Shown in pieces: positions 10,026 through 20,943 of a stretch of 64,000 bases of DNA. Location: positions 111,065 to 175,064 of the forward strand of contig NZ_VIGD01000001.1 in the NCBI RefSeq assembly GCF_006569205.1, read 5' to 3'. Positions within the stretch are counted from its first letter, which is position 1, and each line of letters starts with the position of its first letter. Both the position numbers and the translations under genes were made by a program. Source of the stretch: Ureibacillus terrenus (GTDB lineage Bacteria > Bacillota > Bacilli > Bacillales_A > Planococcaceae). The notes below the pieces were generated by a model. It searched no databases, was not told where the DNA came from, and saw only the letters and a list, made by a program, of their open reading frames with translations.

Positions 10026-10910
10026 CTAATGATTTCGGGAAATGATATAATTTGCGATTTCCCTAAGAAGAGTTGTATCTTCCGATAAATTATCCAACGC
10101 CTTCAGCGCGCTTTGATAATGTTCCTCCAATTTTTGTTTTGCGCCATCAATTGTCAATAATGCAGGATATGTGTTTTTATTGCTTGCCTCATCTTTTCCT
10201 GCCGTTTTCCCTAATTGGTCGGACGTGCCTTCCACATCAAGAATATCATCCTGAATTTGAAAGGCGAGCCCAATATGGCGGGCATATTCTATTAACGCCC
10301 GGCGCGCTTCCGATGTTGCATCGGCCAGAACGGCGCCCGCTTCAATGCTGAAACGGAGGATGGCGCCCGTTTTGCGGACATGGACCTGTTCCAATTCAGC
10401 CAAATTATACCGCTTTTTTTCCCCGTCGATATCCAACACTTGTCCTCCGACCATGCCTTCTGCACCGCTTGCGATGCTCAATAAGTTGATCAGCTCCACC
10501 TTCTTTTCAGGAGAGACATTTTCCATTCGGGCCAGGACGCCGAAAGCCAACGTGTTTAAAGCATCTCCGGCCAGGGTCGCCAACGCCTCTCCATAAACGA
10601 CATGATTCGTAGGTTTACCGCGTCTTAGGTCATCATTATCCATGCTGGGAAGATCATCATGGATAAGGGAATAGGTATGAATCATTTCGACAGCGGCACC
10701 GACCGTGTACACTTCTTTCTGTTTGTTGTTGAACATTTCTGAAACCGCCACAACAAACAGCGGGCGTATGCGCTTTCCTCCTGCTTTTAATGAGTATAAC
10801 ATAGATTCTTTTAAAATTTGCGGTGCATTAAGCCGTTCCACTTGATACTCGATTTCCCGGTTAATGAAATCCAGATGTACATTCATAAATTGTTTCAATC
10901 GTTCAGCCAT
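10026..10910 (-). CDS. ispA: Farnesyl diphosphate synthase (polyprenyl synthetase)
   Basis: IspA condenses isopentenyl and dimethylallyl diphosphate to geranyl and then farnesyl diphosphate. The 294 residues contain the first Asp-rich motif DDLPSMDNDD near residue 90 and the second, DDILD, near residue 217; both bind the magnesium-pyrophosphate complex. A GKRIRP motif lies near residue 45. The start is preceded by GAGGAAC. The gene follows xseB by three bases and precedes dxs by about 95 bases. Confidence 0.94.
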   Translation of the reverse strand: MAERLKQFMNVHLDFINREIEYQVERLNAPQILKESMLYSLKAGGKRIRPLFVVAVSEMFNNKQKEVYTVGAAVEMIHTYSLIHDDLPSMDNDDLRRGKPTNHVVYGEALATLAGDALNTLAFGVLARMENVSPEKKVELINLLSIASGAEGMVGGQVLDIDGEKKRYNLAELEQVHVRKTGAILRFSIEAGAVLADATSEARRALIEYARHIGLAFQIQDDILDVEGTSDQLGKTAGKDEASNKNTYPALLTIDGAKQKLEEHYQSALKALDNLSEDTTLLREIANYIISRNH

Positions 10911-10913
10911 CGT

Positions 10914-11147
10914 TTATAGTTCCTCTCCGTTCGTTGGTTCAAAAGGCTTCTTCTCACCATTTTCATTCACAATGGAAATCAACTGTTCTTCAGCGCTCTG
11001 CAACTTCTCGTGGCAAAATTTTGATAACTCCATTCCTCTTTTATATAAATCAATCGCTTCTTCCAAAGGAACATCTCCCTGTTCCAACTTCCGGACAATT
11101 TCCTCCAATTCCGTCATTGCTTCCGCAAACGTCTGTTTAGTCATCAT
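10914..11147 (-). CDS. xseB: Exodeoxyribonuclease VII small subunit
   Basis: XseB is the small coiled-coil subunit of exonuclease VII, which degrades single-stranded DNA. The 77 residues include the family signature [17 protein letters not shown] and [17 protein letters not shown]. The start overlaps the 3' end of xseA. ATG codons at 11147 and 11144 are both possible; the GTG at 11153 is less likely. It is expected to be translationally coupled to xseA. Confidence 0.93.
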   Translation of the reverse strand: MMTKQTFAEAMTELEEIVRKLEQGDVPLEEAIDLYKRGMELSKFCHEKLQSAEEQLISIVNENGEKKPFEPTNGEEL

Positions 11148-12492
11148 TTTCACCAGCTTCTTTTCGTATTTCCGTCACTTTTGCTTTTACCATACCATCA
11201 TGGAATTGTATTGAAACATCATCGTCTTTCTTTAATTGAGAGATCGATTTAACGACCCTTCCGTCTTTGTAAGTGACACTGAACCCTCTCTCCATTATGG
11301 ACAACGGATTTAATGCCTGAAGGGTGCGGATGGTAAATAAATACTGTTCTTTTTTTCGGTTCAATGATTGAAAAACTGCACGAGTCAGCATACCCGATAG
11401 GTGTTCGATTTGTTTTTTATAATAAACGATGGAATTTTGCGACGAATAAAGTTTCAGTGCTCCTTCCATTTGTGACAACTCATTTTTCTTTTTCATCAAA
11501 TACATTTGGCCGGCTCTTCGCAAGACGAGATCTGCCTGGATCAGCCGTTCGGCAAACGGACGGAACAGCCGGTCCGGTTTTGAAAGCGGATAGGATTGTT
11601 GTAATTTGTTCAGCCGATTTCTTTCATATATAAGACGATTTCGTACGATATGATGCATTTGAGATTGACAGGTTAAAATGCGTTGATATAGTTCCTGGAT
11701 GTTTGGCACTGCCAGCTCGGCTGCAGCAGTCGGTGTCGGTGCCCGAAGGTCGGCAACATAATCGGCAATGGTGGTATCGGTTTCATGGCCGACTGCACTG
11801 ATGATCGGAATCCGGCTTTCAAAAATCGCCCTGGCTACCATCTCTTCATTAAATGCCCATAAATCTTCAATGGAGCCTCCGCCGCGCCCCACAATCAAAA
11901 CGTCCGCATAACCGTGCTTGTTCGCCAGCCGGATGTTTTTGACAATCGATTCCGCTGCCCCGATTCCCTGGACAAGGGTCGGATAAATGATAATTTCAGC
12001 AAGAGGATACCTTCTTTTGATGGTGGTACAAATATCCCGGATTGCCGCTCCTGATGTCGCCGTACAAACACCGATGACTCTCGGAAATTTTGGAATCGGT
12101 TTTTTATAGTTTGGATCAAATAAACCTTCTTTATATAGTTTTTCTTTTAATTGGTTAAAGGCGATGAAAAGGCTACCGATTCCGTCCGGCTCCATCGTCA
12201 GCACGTACAATTGATAAGACCCTTGCGCTTCGTACACATTGACATCGCCGCGAATCAGCACTTGCATGCCATCTTCCGGTTTAAATTTCAGCTGACTTGC
12301 CTGGGAGCGGAACATCAATGCATTGATCCGCGCAGAATCGTCTTTTAATGTGAAATAGATATGGCCGGATGGATGAATTTTGACGTTCGACAGCTCTCCT
12401 TTTACATAAACGTCCCTTAAATGGGGATCTGCATCGAATTTTCTTTTAATATATTTTGTTAATGCTTTCACCGTTAAATAGGAAGATGGCAT
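11137..12492 (-). CDS. xseA: Exodeoxyribonuclease VII large subunit
   Basis: XseA is the catalytic subunit of exonuclease VII. The 451 residues contain an N-terminal OB fold ([23 protein letters not shown]), the catalytic domain with [14 protein letters not shown] and SAVGHETD near residues 190-240, and a C-terminal helical region. The start may be the ATG at 12492 or the TTG directly before it; AAGGAG is at acceptable distance for both. It is the first gene of a xseA-xseB-ispA-dxs-tlyA transcript. Confidence 0.95.
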   Translation of the reverse strand: MPSSYLTVKALTKYIKRKFDADPHLRDVYVKGELSNVKIHPSGHIYFTLKDDSARINALMFRSQASQLKFKPEDGMQVLIRGDVNVYEAQGSYQLYVLTMEPDGIGSLFIAFNQLKEKLYKEGLFDPNYKKPIPKFPRVIGVCTATSGAAIRDICTTIKRRYPLAEIIIYPTLVQGIGAAESIVKNIRLANKHGYADVLIVGRGGGSIEDLWAFNEEMVARAIFESRIPIISAVGHETDTTIADYVADLRAPTPTAAAELAVPNIQELYQRILTCQSQMHHIVRNRLIYERNRLNKLQQSYPLSKPDRLFRPFAERLIQADLVLRRAGQMYLMKKKNELSQMEGALKLYSSQNSIVYYKKQIEHLSGMLTRAVFQSLNRKKEQYLFTIRTLQALNPLSIMERGFSVTYKDGRVVKSISQLKKDDDVSIQFHDGMVKAKVTEIRKEAGENDD

Positions 12493-12544
12493 CAAGCTCT
12501 ATCTCTCCTTCGATATTCTGTTATAACACAATGAATCAGCCCAT

Positions 12545-12575
12545 TAGAAAAGCTGTTTTTCTAGAAAAACAGCTT
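12545..12575 (-). terminator. folD terminator
   Basis: Perfect hairpin with AAGCTGTTTTT and AAAAACAGCTT arms around CTAG, with T residues following on the minus strand. It lies between folD and xseA. Confidence 0.7.
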
Positions 12576-12603
12576 CCCCACATTTATTGTACATGTTTCG
12601 TCG

Positions 12604-13458
12604 TTATTTGTCGCCTAGTGTTTTTTCGGCCGCTTTTACTGTGTTGTACAATAACATCGTAATGGTCATTGGTCCCACTCCGCCAGGCACCGGTGTTATA
12701 TAGGAGCAGATCGGCTCTACTTCTTCAAAATCCACGTCGCCCACCAATTTATTATTTTCATCGCGGTTGATGCCCACATCGATGACAACGGCGCCAGGTT
12801 TCACATGTTCTTTTTTGATGAATTTAGGGCGTCCGACGGCAGCAACCAAAATATCCGCCTGTTTTGTAATGGATGGCAAATCTTTCGTTTTGGAATGGGT
12901 ATATGTAACCGTAGCATCTTTTTGCAACAAGAGTTGCCCCATCGGTTTTCCGACAATGTGGCTGCGGCCGATGACAACGGCATGTTTGCCTGCAATTTCA
13001 ATTCCTGAGTATTCCAATAATTTCATGACGCCATAAGGAGTGCATGGAAGGAATGTGTCTTGTCCCAGCATCATTTTGCCCACGCTGACCGGCGAAAAGC
13101 CGTCCACATCTTTTTCAGGCGAAATCGCCGCAATCACATGATCTTCATTGATATGTTTTGGCAGCGGCAATTGCACTAAAATGCCATGGATATCTTTGCG
13201 CTCATTCAATTGATGGATTTTCCCCAAGAGTTCTTCCTCTGTTGTGCTTTCAGGCAATTTAATGACTTCGGAATAAATTCCAATCGCTTCACAGGAACGA
13301 TGTTTGTTGCGCACATAAGTTTGGGAAGCCGGATCATCGCCGACCAAAATGACCGCAAGCCCTGGTGTTACTCCCTTCTCCTTTAATTCCTTTACTTTTT
13401 CAGCGATTTCTTTTCGGATTTTTTCCCCTATTTCTTTTCCGTTAATGATTTGAGCCAT
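12604..13458 (-). CDS. folD: FolD, methylenetetrahydrofolate dehydrogenase/cyclohydrolase
   Basis: This bifunctional enzyme converts 5,10-methylene-THF to 10-formyl-THF, supplying one-carbon units for purines and formyl-methionine. The 284 residues contain the catalytic region with [14 protein letters not shown] (Tyr and Lys of the active site), LVQLPLPKH, the NADP-binding [14 protein letters not shown] and the C-terminal PGGVGPMT motif. It follows nusB by 45 bases and probably shares its transcript. Confidence 0.96.
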   Translation of the reverse strand: MAQIINGKEIGEKIRKEIAEKVKELKEKGVTPGLAVILVGDDPASQTYVRNKHRSCEAIGIYSEVIKLPESTTEEELLGKIHQLNERKDIHGILVQLPLPKHINEDHVIAAISPEKDVDGFSPVSVGKMMLGQDTFLPCTPYGVMKLLEYSGIEIAGKHAVVIGRSHIVGKPMGQLLLQKDATVTYTHSKTKDLPSITKQADILVAAVGRPKFIKKEHVKPGAVVIDVGINRDENNKLVGDVDFEEVEPICSYITPVPGGVGPMTITMLLYNTVKAAEKTLGDK

Positions 13459-13503
13459 CAGTTTTCCTCCTCAATTCCAATACTCTTTTATTTATTGTCA
13501 AAG

Positions 13504-13887
13504 TTATTGTTCAACAAATTTCGAGAGCACACCATTCACAAATTTCCCTGATTTTTCATCCCCATAAGTTTTTGCCAGCTCAATGGCTTCATCCAACACC
13601 ACAGCAGCAGGGGTTTCATCCATATATTGCAATTCATATAAAGCTAAACGTAAAACCGTCCGTTCAACTTTCGGCAAACGGTACAATGACCAATTTTCCA
13701 ATTTCTCTGCAAGCTGTTCATCAATTTCTTGAAGATTTTCAACAACTCCATATACCAACTTCTTAAAAAACGGATCCAACTCCTGATCTTCAAAAATATG
13801 GACTATAGCTTCTTCCAATGTCAAATCCGTATTATCAAGTTGAAACAAAACTTGTAACGCTTTTTCACGAATTTCGTGCCGTTTCAT
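13504..13887 (-). CDS. nusB: NusB transcription antitermination factor
   Basis: NusB binds boxA RNA with NusE (S10) and supports rRNA transcription antitermination. The 127 all-helical residues include REKALQVLFQLD at the N terminus and the C-terminal VVLDEAIELAKTYGDEKSGKFVNGVL motif. In B. subtilis nusB directly follows yqhY. Here yqhY lies 2.1 kb away, with glpK and a small gene in between. Confidence 0.95.
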   Translation of the reverse strand: MKRHEIREKALQVLFQLDNTDLTLEEAIVHIFEDQELDPFFKKLVYGVVENLQEIDEQLAEKLENWSLYRLPKVERTVLRLALYELQYMDETPAAVVLDEAIELAKTYGDEKSGKFVNGVLSKFVEQ

Positions 13888-14035
13888 AAAATGACTCCTT
13901 CATTTCTAACATTCGTACATATTATAACTATTGTTTGCAAAAAATACATTAGCAAATCACAATTTCTTTTCATTACAACATTTTCTATTATAACATTTCA
14001 TCAAAAAAGGGGTTCAATGGATTGAAATAAAAAAC

Positions 14036-14086
14036 ATCTTTCCAGACGAAAGAAGCTCCATCCGTCCTTTTGACAAATGGAGCTTC
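14036..14086 (-). terminator. Terminator after glpK and the YfhE-like gene
   Basis: Hairpin with GAAGCTCCAT and ATGGAGCTTC arms. On the minus strand the stem is followed by CTTTCGTC and later a T run, so it is a moderate terminator. Confidence 0.55.
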
Positions 14087-14104
14087 CTGGTCTATATATT
14101 CGAT

Positions 14105-14233
14105 TTATTTTCCATTTTCAATATTTTTGGCTGTTTCTTTCGCCTGTTTAAAATCTTTTTTATAAAGCACTTCCTGCGCCTTTGTCAATCCATTGTTTTT
14201 TTCTGCAAGGCGTTCGTGAACCGGTTTTTTCAT
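14105..14233 (-). CDS. YfhE-like 42-aa protein
   Basis: A short gene of 42 codons starting ATG-AAA-AAA, with AAAGGAGAG eleven bases upstream. The centre, LTKAQEVLYKKDFKQA, resembles the core of the YfhE-like family of very small Bacillus proteins of unknown role (LSxxQEVLYxxEFKxAD-type). It is hydrophilic and basic, with no membrane segment. It lies 72 bases downstream of glpK and probably shares its transcript. Confidence 0.65.
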   Translation of the reverse strand: MKKPVHERLAEKNNGLTKAQEVLYKKDFKQAKETAKNIENGK

Positions 14234-14305
14234 TGCTGCTCTCTCCTTTCAACCATGCTTTTTGTTAGTTTGAACTGTTGAAGGAGAGGTATTCACAACA
14301 AGCAT

Positions 14306-15796
<1,491 letters not shown>

Positions 15797-16035
15797 TCAG
15801 CGTCACTCCTTAAAGGATGTTAATTGGGACTATCTATTTTATTCTTCAGAATTCTTTCCATTCCTTTGTTCCTTCAAAAATTTCTTCGGAGGATGGAATG
15901 ATGGTTGCCGGCATAAAAAAATCCATATTTTTTTCATTTTGATATATCAAGGAATCCTTTGCCCGATTTAAAGCGAAAAATTTGCAAAAAAAAACATCAA
16001 AAGGGAGCAATAAATCCCATTTGATGTTGTTCGAC
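15797..16035. other. Intergenic leader region of glpK
   Basis: Holds the yqhY terminator and presumably the glpK promoter. A perfect 12-base palindrome, TTGATATATCAA, lies at 15939-15950. Two overlapping very short frames exist here but show no family resemblance. I see no clear catabolite-response (cre) element. Confidence 0.4.
15986..16028 (-). terminator. yqhY terminator
   Basis: Hairpin with AACATCAAATGGGA and TCCCTTTTGATGTT arms, followed on the minus strand by an eight-T run. Confidence 0.8.
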
Positions 16036-16440
16036 TTATTCTTCTGCTGCCGAATTTTCGAATTGGATTGCCACAATGTGGACATTTACCTCGCTCGTTT
16101 CAATTGAGGTCATGTTATAGATGGCTTGGCGAATGGCTGCTTGAATATCTTTTGCCACTTTCGGAATGGAATATCCGAATTTCACTGAGCAAAAGACATC
16201 AATGATGATTTCGCCTTCATCTGTAATGGTTGCTTTTACGCCTTTGGAATGCACTTTTTTGCCAAAACGTTCTGCCACTCCGGATGCGAAATTCCCCCGT
16301 GTGGAAGCAACGCCCTCCACTTCGTTTGTTGCAATCCCCGCAATCACTTCAATCACTTCAGGAGCAACCTCTACTTTTCCAAGTTCTTCTTTTCCGGAAG
16401 GAGCAGATTGTACAAATGCATGCACTGACTTTTCAGCCAT
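16036..16440 (-). CDS. yqhY: Asp23/Gls24 family protein YqhY
   Basis: YqhY is an Asp23-family protein normally encoded next to accBC. Genetic work in B. subtilis links it to control of acetyl-CoA carboxylase. The 134 residues contain the hallmark sequence GKVEVAPEVIEVIAGIATNE, the VEGVASTRGNF segment and a central SVKFGYSIPKVAKDIQ region. The ATG at 16440 is chosen since AGAGG is nine bases before it; the ATG three codons upstream would touch that site. It is separated from accC by the luciferase-like gene. Confidence 0.9.
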   Translation of the reverse strand: MAEKSVHAFVQSAPSGKEELGKVEVAPEVIEVIAGIATNEVEGVASTRGNFASGVAERFGKKVHSKGVKATITDEGEIIIDVFCSVKFGYSIPKVAKDIQAAIRQAIYNMTSIETSEVNVHIVAIQFENSAAEE

Positions 16441-16538
16441 TTTGTTCATCCTCTCTTTTCAGACCTGTCGGTAATGAAATACACATTTATTTATATATTA
16501 TACAAAATTTTATACATTCCTGTATTGAAACAAAGATT

Positions 16539-17540
16539 TCATGAAAGATCGTCCGGAGATTCTCTGAAGATTTTGGCGAGCAGTTCAAAGGAATGACGTC
16601 TTTTTCCTTGATCATAAATGGGACTGTTAATGATGAGTTCATTAACGGGTCTACTTCGTTGTGATAAAAACTCACTGATTTGGCGGAAAACAGTTTCTTT
16701 GTTGCCGGCAAAGGTAAATTTCAATGTTTGGAGAACTTGCTTTTTCTCATCATCCGTCCACAATTTTTCCATATTTGTTGGAGGCGGCGTTTTCCCGCGC
16801 TTTCCCCTGATCATTCTCAAAAATTGCTGATAGAGGGTTGTTGCCAAAAATTCCCCTTCCTCATCGGTATCTCCCACAAAGACATTAATCCCCACCATGG
16901 CGTATGGGGTTTTTAAAGAATTGGAAGGCCTAAAATTCCGATGATATGTATCGAGTGCATCGTCCAATAAATCCGTGGCAAAATGGCTGGCAAAGGCGAA
17001 AGGCAGTCCCAAAACTCCGGCGAGTCTTGCGCTGTATAAACTGGAGCCCAAAAGCCAGATCGGAATGTTCAGGCCTTTTCCGGGCACCGCAATCACCGCC
17101 CTATCTTGATCATCAAAATAGCTCATTAATTCATCGACCAATTGATCGAATTGATAAGCACCCGCTTCATCCCGTCTTAAAGCCCTTGCCGTAAGCAAAT
17201 CTGTTCCTGGGGCGCGTCCCAATCCCAAATCGATTCTACCGGGATACATGGACTCCAAGGTTCCGAACTGTTCGGCAATGATTAACGGTGCATGGTTCGG
17301 AAGCATGATGCCCCCTGCCCCTACCCGAATCTTTTTGGTAGCGCCCGCTAAATAACAAATCAGTACAGATGTTGCCGAACTGGCAATCCCTTCCATATTG
17401 TGGTGTTCAGCCACCCAATATCGATGATAGCCGAACTTTTCCGCCGCCTGAATTAAATCCCTGCTATGGCGAAAAGCATCTGCAGGCGTTTCTCCTTCCA
17501 AAACGGGCGCCAAATCGAGGACCGATAATTTTGGATGCAT
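16539..17540 (-). CDS. LLM class flavin-dependent oxidoreductase (luciferase-like)
   Basis: The 333 residues belong to the bacterial luciferase-like monooxygenase family, MsnO8/YvbT-type subgroup. Visible motifs are [54 protein letters not shown] and the C-terminal helices. Such proteins use reduced FMN, but the substrate here is unknown. The ATG at 17540 has AAAGGAGTG upstream; an upstream extension of 26 codons is unlikely. Its insertion between accC and yqhY is unlike B. subtilis, where those two are adjacent. Confidence 0.85.
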   Translation of the reverse strand: MHPKLSVLDLAPVLEGETPADAFRHSRDLIQAAEKFGYHRYWVAEHHNMEGIASSATSVLICYLAGATKKIRVGAGGIMLPNHAPLIIAEQFGTLESMYPGRIDLGLGRAPGTDLLTARALRRDEAGAYQFDQLVDELMSYFDDQDRAVIAVPGKGLNIPIWLLGSSLYSARLAGVLGLPFAFASHFATDLLDDALDTYHRNFRPSNSLKTPYAMVGINVFVGDTDEEGEFLATTLYQQFLRMIRGKRGKTPPPTNMEKLWTDDEKKQVLQTLKFTFAGNKETVFRQISEFLSQRSRPVNELIINSPIYDQGKRRHSFELLAKIFRESPDDLS

Positions 17541-17648
17541 GTTCCCACTCCTTTCTGATGAACTTAGTATATAACGTCGAAAAGAAAAAACAAAATACAA
17601 AGGTTTAAAGGGTCCCAAAACGAAAAACTATCTTTATTTTTTGAAAAA

Positions 17649-17677
17649 CAAAAAAGAGCCTTCATAAAGAAGGCTCC
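17649..17677 (-). terminator. accBC terminator
   Basis: GAGCCTTC/GAAGGCTC stem followed on the minus strand by a six-T run, directly after the accC stop. Confidence 0.85.
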
Positions 17678-17684
17678 GACAAAT

Positions 17685-19061
17685 TTAGTTTTTTACAGTT
17701 TCTTTATTCATATTCAATACATCGTTCTCTTCAAGGAATTTCGTATTGAATTTACCTGATTTGAACACTTCGTTATCCATTAATGCCAAGTGGAAAGGAA
17801 TTGTCGTGTTGATACCAGGTCCTTCCACAACAAATTCGCTTAATGCGCGTTTCATGCGTGCAATCGCTTCTTCACGAGTATCCGCATGCACAATCAATTT
17901 TGCCACCATTGAATCATAGTATGGTGGAATTGTGTATCCAGGATAAACCGCAGAGTCAATGCGTACACCAGGTCCGCCAGGTGTAATGTAAGTTTCTACC
18001 GTTCCGGCAGAAGGCATGAAGTTTTTATATGCGTTTTCTGCGTTGATGCGGCATTCAATTGCCCATCCATTTAATTTGATATCTTCTTGTTTTATAGTCA
18101 ATTTTTCGCCGGATGCGATTTTTAATTGCTGTTGAACCAAGTCAATTCCCGTAACCATTTCTGTTACCGGATGTTCTACTTGGATACGTGTATTCATTTC
18201 CATGAAGTAGAACTTGTCCTCATTATAATCGTAAATAAATTCGATTGTTCCGGCACCTTCGTATCCGCAAGCTTTTGCCGCTTTTACAGCTGCTTCACCC
18301 ATCTCGGCGCGTCTTTCCGGAGAAAGGGCTGGAGATGGAGCTTCTTCCACTAGTTTTTGCATGCGGCGTTGTACCGTACAGTCGCGTTCTCCAAGATGGA
18401 TTACGTTTCCGTATGCGTCCGCCAATACTTGAATTTCGCAGTGACGGAAGAACTCAATGTATTTTTCCAAATATACGCCAGGGTTACCGAATGCGGCTTG
18501 AGCTTCTTTTTGTGTAATTTCAATGCCTTTTACGAGCTCTTCTTCATTTCGTGCAACCCGGATCCCTTTACCGCCGCCACCGGCAGTCGCTTTGATGATG
18601 ACTGGATAGCCGATTTCAGCTGCCCATTTTTTACCTGTTTCAATATCAGGAACAATGCCTGTACCAGGAACGAGCGGCACTCCGGCTTTTTGCATCTCTG
18701 CACGGGCAACGTCTTTGATACCCATGATGCGGATGGATTTGGAAGAAGGGCCGATAAATTTAATGCCGGCATTTTCGCATGCTTCAGCAAAATCTGCATT
18801 TTCCGCCAAGAATCCATAACCCGGATGGATACCCTCAGCACCTGTTTTTTCGGCAACACTTAAAATTGCCGGAAAACTTAAATAAGAATCTTTAGAAAGT
18901 TTTGGACCGATGCAGTACGCTTCATCCGCAAGTTTTACGTGCAAAGCATCGCGATCGGCTTCGGAATAAACTGCAACTGTTTTGATTCCTAATTCCTTGC
19001 AAGCTCGAATTACACGAACCGCAATCTCACCGCGGTTAGCAATCAATACTTTTTTTAACAT
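17685..19061 (-). CDS. accC: Acetyl-CoA carboxylase, biotin carboxylase subunit
   Basis: AccC carboxylates the biotin on AccB using ATP and bicarbonate, the first half of malonyl-CoA synthesis. The 458 residues show the N-terminal preATP-grasp domain ([23 protein letters not shown]), the glycine-rich ATP loop [13 protein letters not shown] near residue 165, the catalytic [14 protein letters not shown] near residues 287-300, and the C-terminal biotin carboxylase domain. It follows accB by eleven bases. Confidence 0.97.
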   Translation of the reverse strand: MLKKVLIANRGEIAVRVIRACKELGIKTVAVYSEADRDALHVKLADEAYCIGPKLSKDSYLSFPAILSVAEKTGAEGIHPGYGFLAENADFAEACENAGIKFIGPSSKSIRIMGIKDVARAEMQKAGVPLVPGTGIVPDIETGKKWAAEIGYPVIIKATAGGGGKGIRVARNEEELVKGIEITQKEAQAAFGNPGVYLEKYIEFFRHCEIQVLADAYGNVIHLGERDCTVQRRMQKLVEEAPSPALSPERRAEMGEAAVKAAKACGYEGAGTIEFIYDYNEDKFYFMEMNTRIQVEHPVTEMVTGIDLVQQQLKIASGEKLTIKQEDIKLNGWAIECRINAENAYKNFMPSAGTVETYITPGGPGVRIDSAVYPGYTIPPYYDSMVAKLIVHADTREEAIARMKRALSEFVVEGPGINTTIPFHLALMDNEVFKSGKFNTKFLEENDVLNMNKETVKN

Positions 19062-19072
19062 TTAGGCACCCC

Positions 19073-19618
19073 TTACTCAGCAGGTTTCACTAGGAATAGT
19101 GGTTGACCAAATTCAACAAGTTGTTCGTTTTCTACTAGGATTTCAACGATTTCACCTTTTACTTCGGCTTCGATTTCGTTGAATAGTTTCATTGCTTCTA
19201 CGATACAAACAACTGTATCTGGCTCTACTTTGTCACCTACTTGAACGTATGGAGGTGAATCTGGAGATGGTGCGCGGTAGAATGTTCCTACCATTGGAGA
19301 TGTAATTTTTACTAAAGTAGGATCATCTAAATTGCTGGATTTTTGAGCAGCCGGTTTGCTTTCTTCAGCTTTGGCTTCTACTTTTGGTTTTTCTTCAGCT
19401 TTTGGCTCTTCTTTTGGTTGTTGTACTTGCGGCTGAGCTTGTGCTTGCGGCTGAGCTTGTTGTACAACAGTTTGCACTTTAGGTGCAACCACTTCAGTTA
19501 CCACGTTATTATGTTTTTTCAATTTAATTTTTTCCCCATCTACTTCATATACAAATTCGTCAATAGAAGATGAGTCAACCAGTTTAATAATCTCTCTTAA
19601 TTCTTGTACCTTAAACAA
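19073..19618 (-). CDS. accB: Acetyl-CoA carboxylase biotin carboxyl carrier protein
   Basis: AccB carries biotin between the carboxylase and transferase halves of acetyl-CoA carboxylase. From the chosen TTG start at 19618 it has 181 residues: a short N-terminal domain ([19 protein letters not shown]), a long Gln/Pro/Lys/Glu-rich flexible linker, and the biotinyl domain with the biotinylated Lys in [15 protein letters not shown]. The TTG is supported by AAGAAGGGGTG at six bases and by alignment to the family start; an upstream ATG would add an unrelated tail. It has its own promoter, as a terminator stands upstream. Confidence 0.93.
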   Translation of the reverse strand: MFKVQELREIIKLVDSSSIDEFVYEVDGEKIKLKKHNNVVTEVVAPKVQTVVQQAQPQAQAQPQVQQPKEEPKAEEKPKVEAKAEESKPAAQKSSNLDDPTLVKITSPMVGTFYRAPSPDSPPYVQVGDKVEPDTVVCIVEAMKLFNEIEAEVKGEIVEILVENEQLVEFGQPLFLVKPAE

Positions 19619-19713
19619 AATAGACACCCCTTCTTTTTTTTTCAGTACAATATCCATTTTATATCCTTTCGACAAATTTTGAAACAATATTTTTAATTTT
19701 TCTATAAAATAAG

Positions 19714-19752
19714 CAAAAAACAGTGCTTTCGTTACGTAAACGAAGCACTGTT
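19714..19752 (-). terminator. spoIIIA operon terminator
   Basis: Hairpin pairing CAGTGCTTCGTTTACG with its complement (one mismatch), then a T-rich run on the minus strand. It lies between spoIIIAH and accB. Confidence 0.8.
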
Positions 19753-19796
19753 CGACTTCTGTTATACAACATTACTTCCATATCCGCTATTTTCTA

Positions 19797-20339
19797 TTAA
19801 TAATAATTTGATTGTACGCTCACTGTGACATCCTGAACATCATCTATTTTCTGGCGGACAAGATAGATAATTTCGTTCGCCTGGGCTTTGGAGAGCTCGT
19901 CGGATAACACTGTCACTTGCACTTTGTCATCTTTGACATGCACCAACGCATCAGAATAGCCGAGAGATTCAATCAGCATTTCAAGCATTGCTTCCGCTGA
20001 TTCTCTCTTAATCAGATTATTCATTTCATTAAAGGCTTTATTTTTTTCCTCCGCGCTTAAATCATCAGAGGCAATTTTTTGGGTCAGTTGCTCTTTCAAT
20101 TGGCTGCGTTCGTTCGCAATCTCCATTCTCAAATCATCGAATAAATGACTTTCGGATGATACAGTAGGCGTTTTTAATTCTTCATCCACATTTGTTAACG
20201 TCGTTTCTTCAAGGGTGCCATCTGTAAAGATTGTCATTAAATCCACATTACGGTTCGGTTCAAAAACATAATAAACGGAAATGACAGCAGCTAAGCTTAA
20301 CAGCGTCAAAAGCCAAATTGTTCTTCTTTTTACCTTCAT
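19797..20339 (-). CDS. spoIIIAH: SpoIIIAH, forespore-mother cell channel protein
   Basis: SpoIIIAH sits in the mother-cell membrane. Its extracellular domain binds SpoIIQ from the forespore and forms a ring of the feeding-tube channel. The 180 residues begin with a basic stretch and one transmembrane segment (residues about 7-27), followed by a helical spacer and a YscJ/FliF-like ring-building motif at the C terminus (LVHVKDDKVQVTVLSDELS...ANEIIYLVRQK). It overlaps spoIIIAG by four bases. It is shorter than the 218-residue B. subtilis protein. Confidence 0.92.
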   Translation of the reverse strand: MKVKRRTIWLLTLLSLAAVISVYYVFEPNRNVDLMTIFTDGTLEETTLTNVDEELKTPTVSSESHLFDDLRMEIANERSQLKEQLTQKIASDDLSAEEKNKAFNEMNNLIKRESAEAMLEMLIESLGYSDALVHVKDDKVQVTVLSDELSKAQANEIIYLVRQKIDDVQDVTVSVQSNYY

Positions 20340-20734
20340 TTTTCATCTCCTTTACTTTCCATCGGTACAATCATAATTCTATGAGCAGGCATTTGCATGA
20401 CTTTGCTTACAGTTTCAAGAAGCTGCATCTGAACCTTGGGATCTTTTGCACCTTCCGAAACGATGAGCAATCCTGATACGGTTGTGTTGTTGCTTGAACG
20501 AAAATAGTTGCTTAACTTATCTTCCGCATTTGAAGGGGTTTCGTCGTAATGAAAATAAACCTTTACTTTTCCAACGCCTTCTATTTCACTTAAAGCCTGT
20601 TCAAGTCTGCCTTCAGGTGAAAGCGTGTCATATTGCTCGCTGGATGCATTGCCCGTCACTGAAACGTAAGCAATGAATGCGAAAATTGCGATTGGAATAA
20701 TTAATATGTTTAACTTTGTCCATTTCTTTTCCAC
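20336..20734 (-). CDS. spoIIIAG: SpoIIIAG, short form
   Basis: SpoIIIAG forms the large ring of the SpoIIIA-SpoIIQ channel. This copy has 132 residues against 229 in B. subtilis. It retains an N-terminal transmembrane segment (about residues 9-27), the ring-building domain beginning at LEQALSEIEGVGKVKVYFHY, and the second half (SGLLIVSEGAKDPKVQMQLLETVSKVM...IMIVPM). The inserted beta-region that decorates the B. subtilis ring is largely missing. The start is GTG; an in-frame stop lies four codons upstream, so it cannot extend. Confidence 0.9.
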   Translation of the reverse strand: MEKKWTKLNILIIPIAIFAFIAYVSVTGNASSEQYDTLSPEGRLEQALSEIEGVGKVKVYFHYDETPSNAEDKLSNYFRSSNNTTVSGLLIVSEGAKDPKVQMQLLETVSKVMQMPAHRIMIVPMESKGDEK

Positions 20735-20805
20735 CTCACGTTCTCAGCGGCCCCCTTTCCCTAACTTCTCAAAACATTGTATGAATGAAGTACAAGCTCT
20801 ATGCT

Positions 20806-20943
20806 TTACAGCTTTAGAAAATCTAACAAAGCCGTGATGACGATTAATAGAGTCGCCAGTTTGACATATACCACGATTTCACTTTCCTCGGCTAAAAGCA
20901 GCAGACACTTTCCGATTAATATAACGGCGATTAATTTGATCAA
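20806..20943 (-). CDS. Miniature protein at the spoIIIAF position
   Basis: A 45-codon frame begins at a TTG that overlaps the spoIIIAE stop (TTGA), with AGGGGTGG about nine bases upstream, so translation is probably coupled. The product is two hydrophobic segments joined by AEESEIVVYVK. The second (YVKLATLLIVITALLDFL) resembles the second membrane segment of SpoIIIAF (B. subtilis YAKMVVSLLLIVVMLTPIF). The roughly 150-residue ring-building domain of SpoIIIAF is absent: 71 bases separate it from spoIIIAG. Either a truncated SpoIIIAF or an unrelated small membrane protein. Confidence 0.6.
   Translation of the reverse strand: MIKLIAVILIGKCLLLLAEESEIVVYVKLATLLIVITALLDFLKL

Noticed and set aside
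15939..15950. Perfect palindrome TTGATATATCAA before glpK
   Set aside because: Such short AT palindromes occur by chance in AT-rich DNA, and there is no second copy or known regulator match.
15846..16085. 79-codon minus-strand frame over the yqhY 3' end
   Set aside because: It overlaps yqhY and runs through the terminator, has no plausible ribosome site, and its sequence looks like no family.
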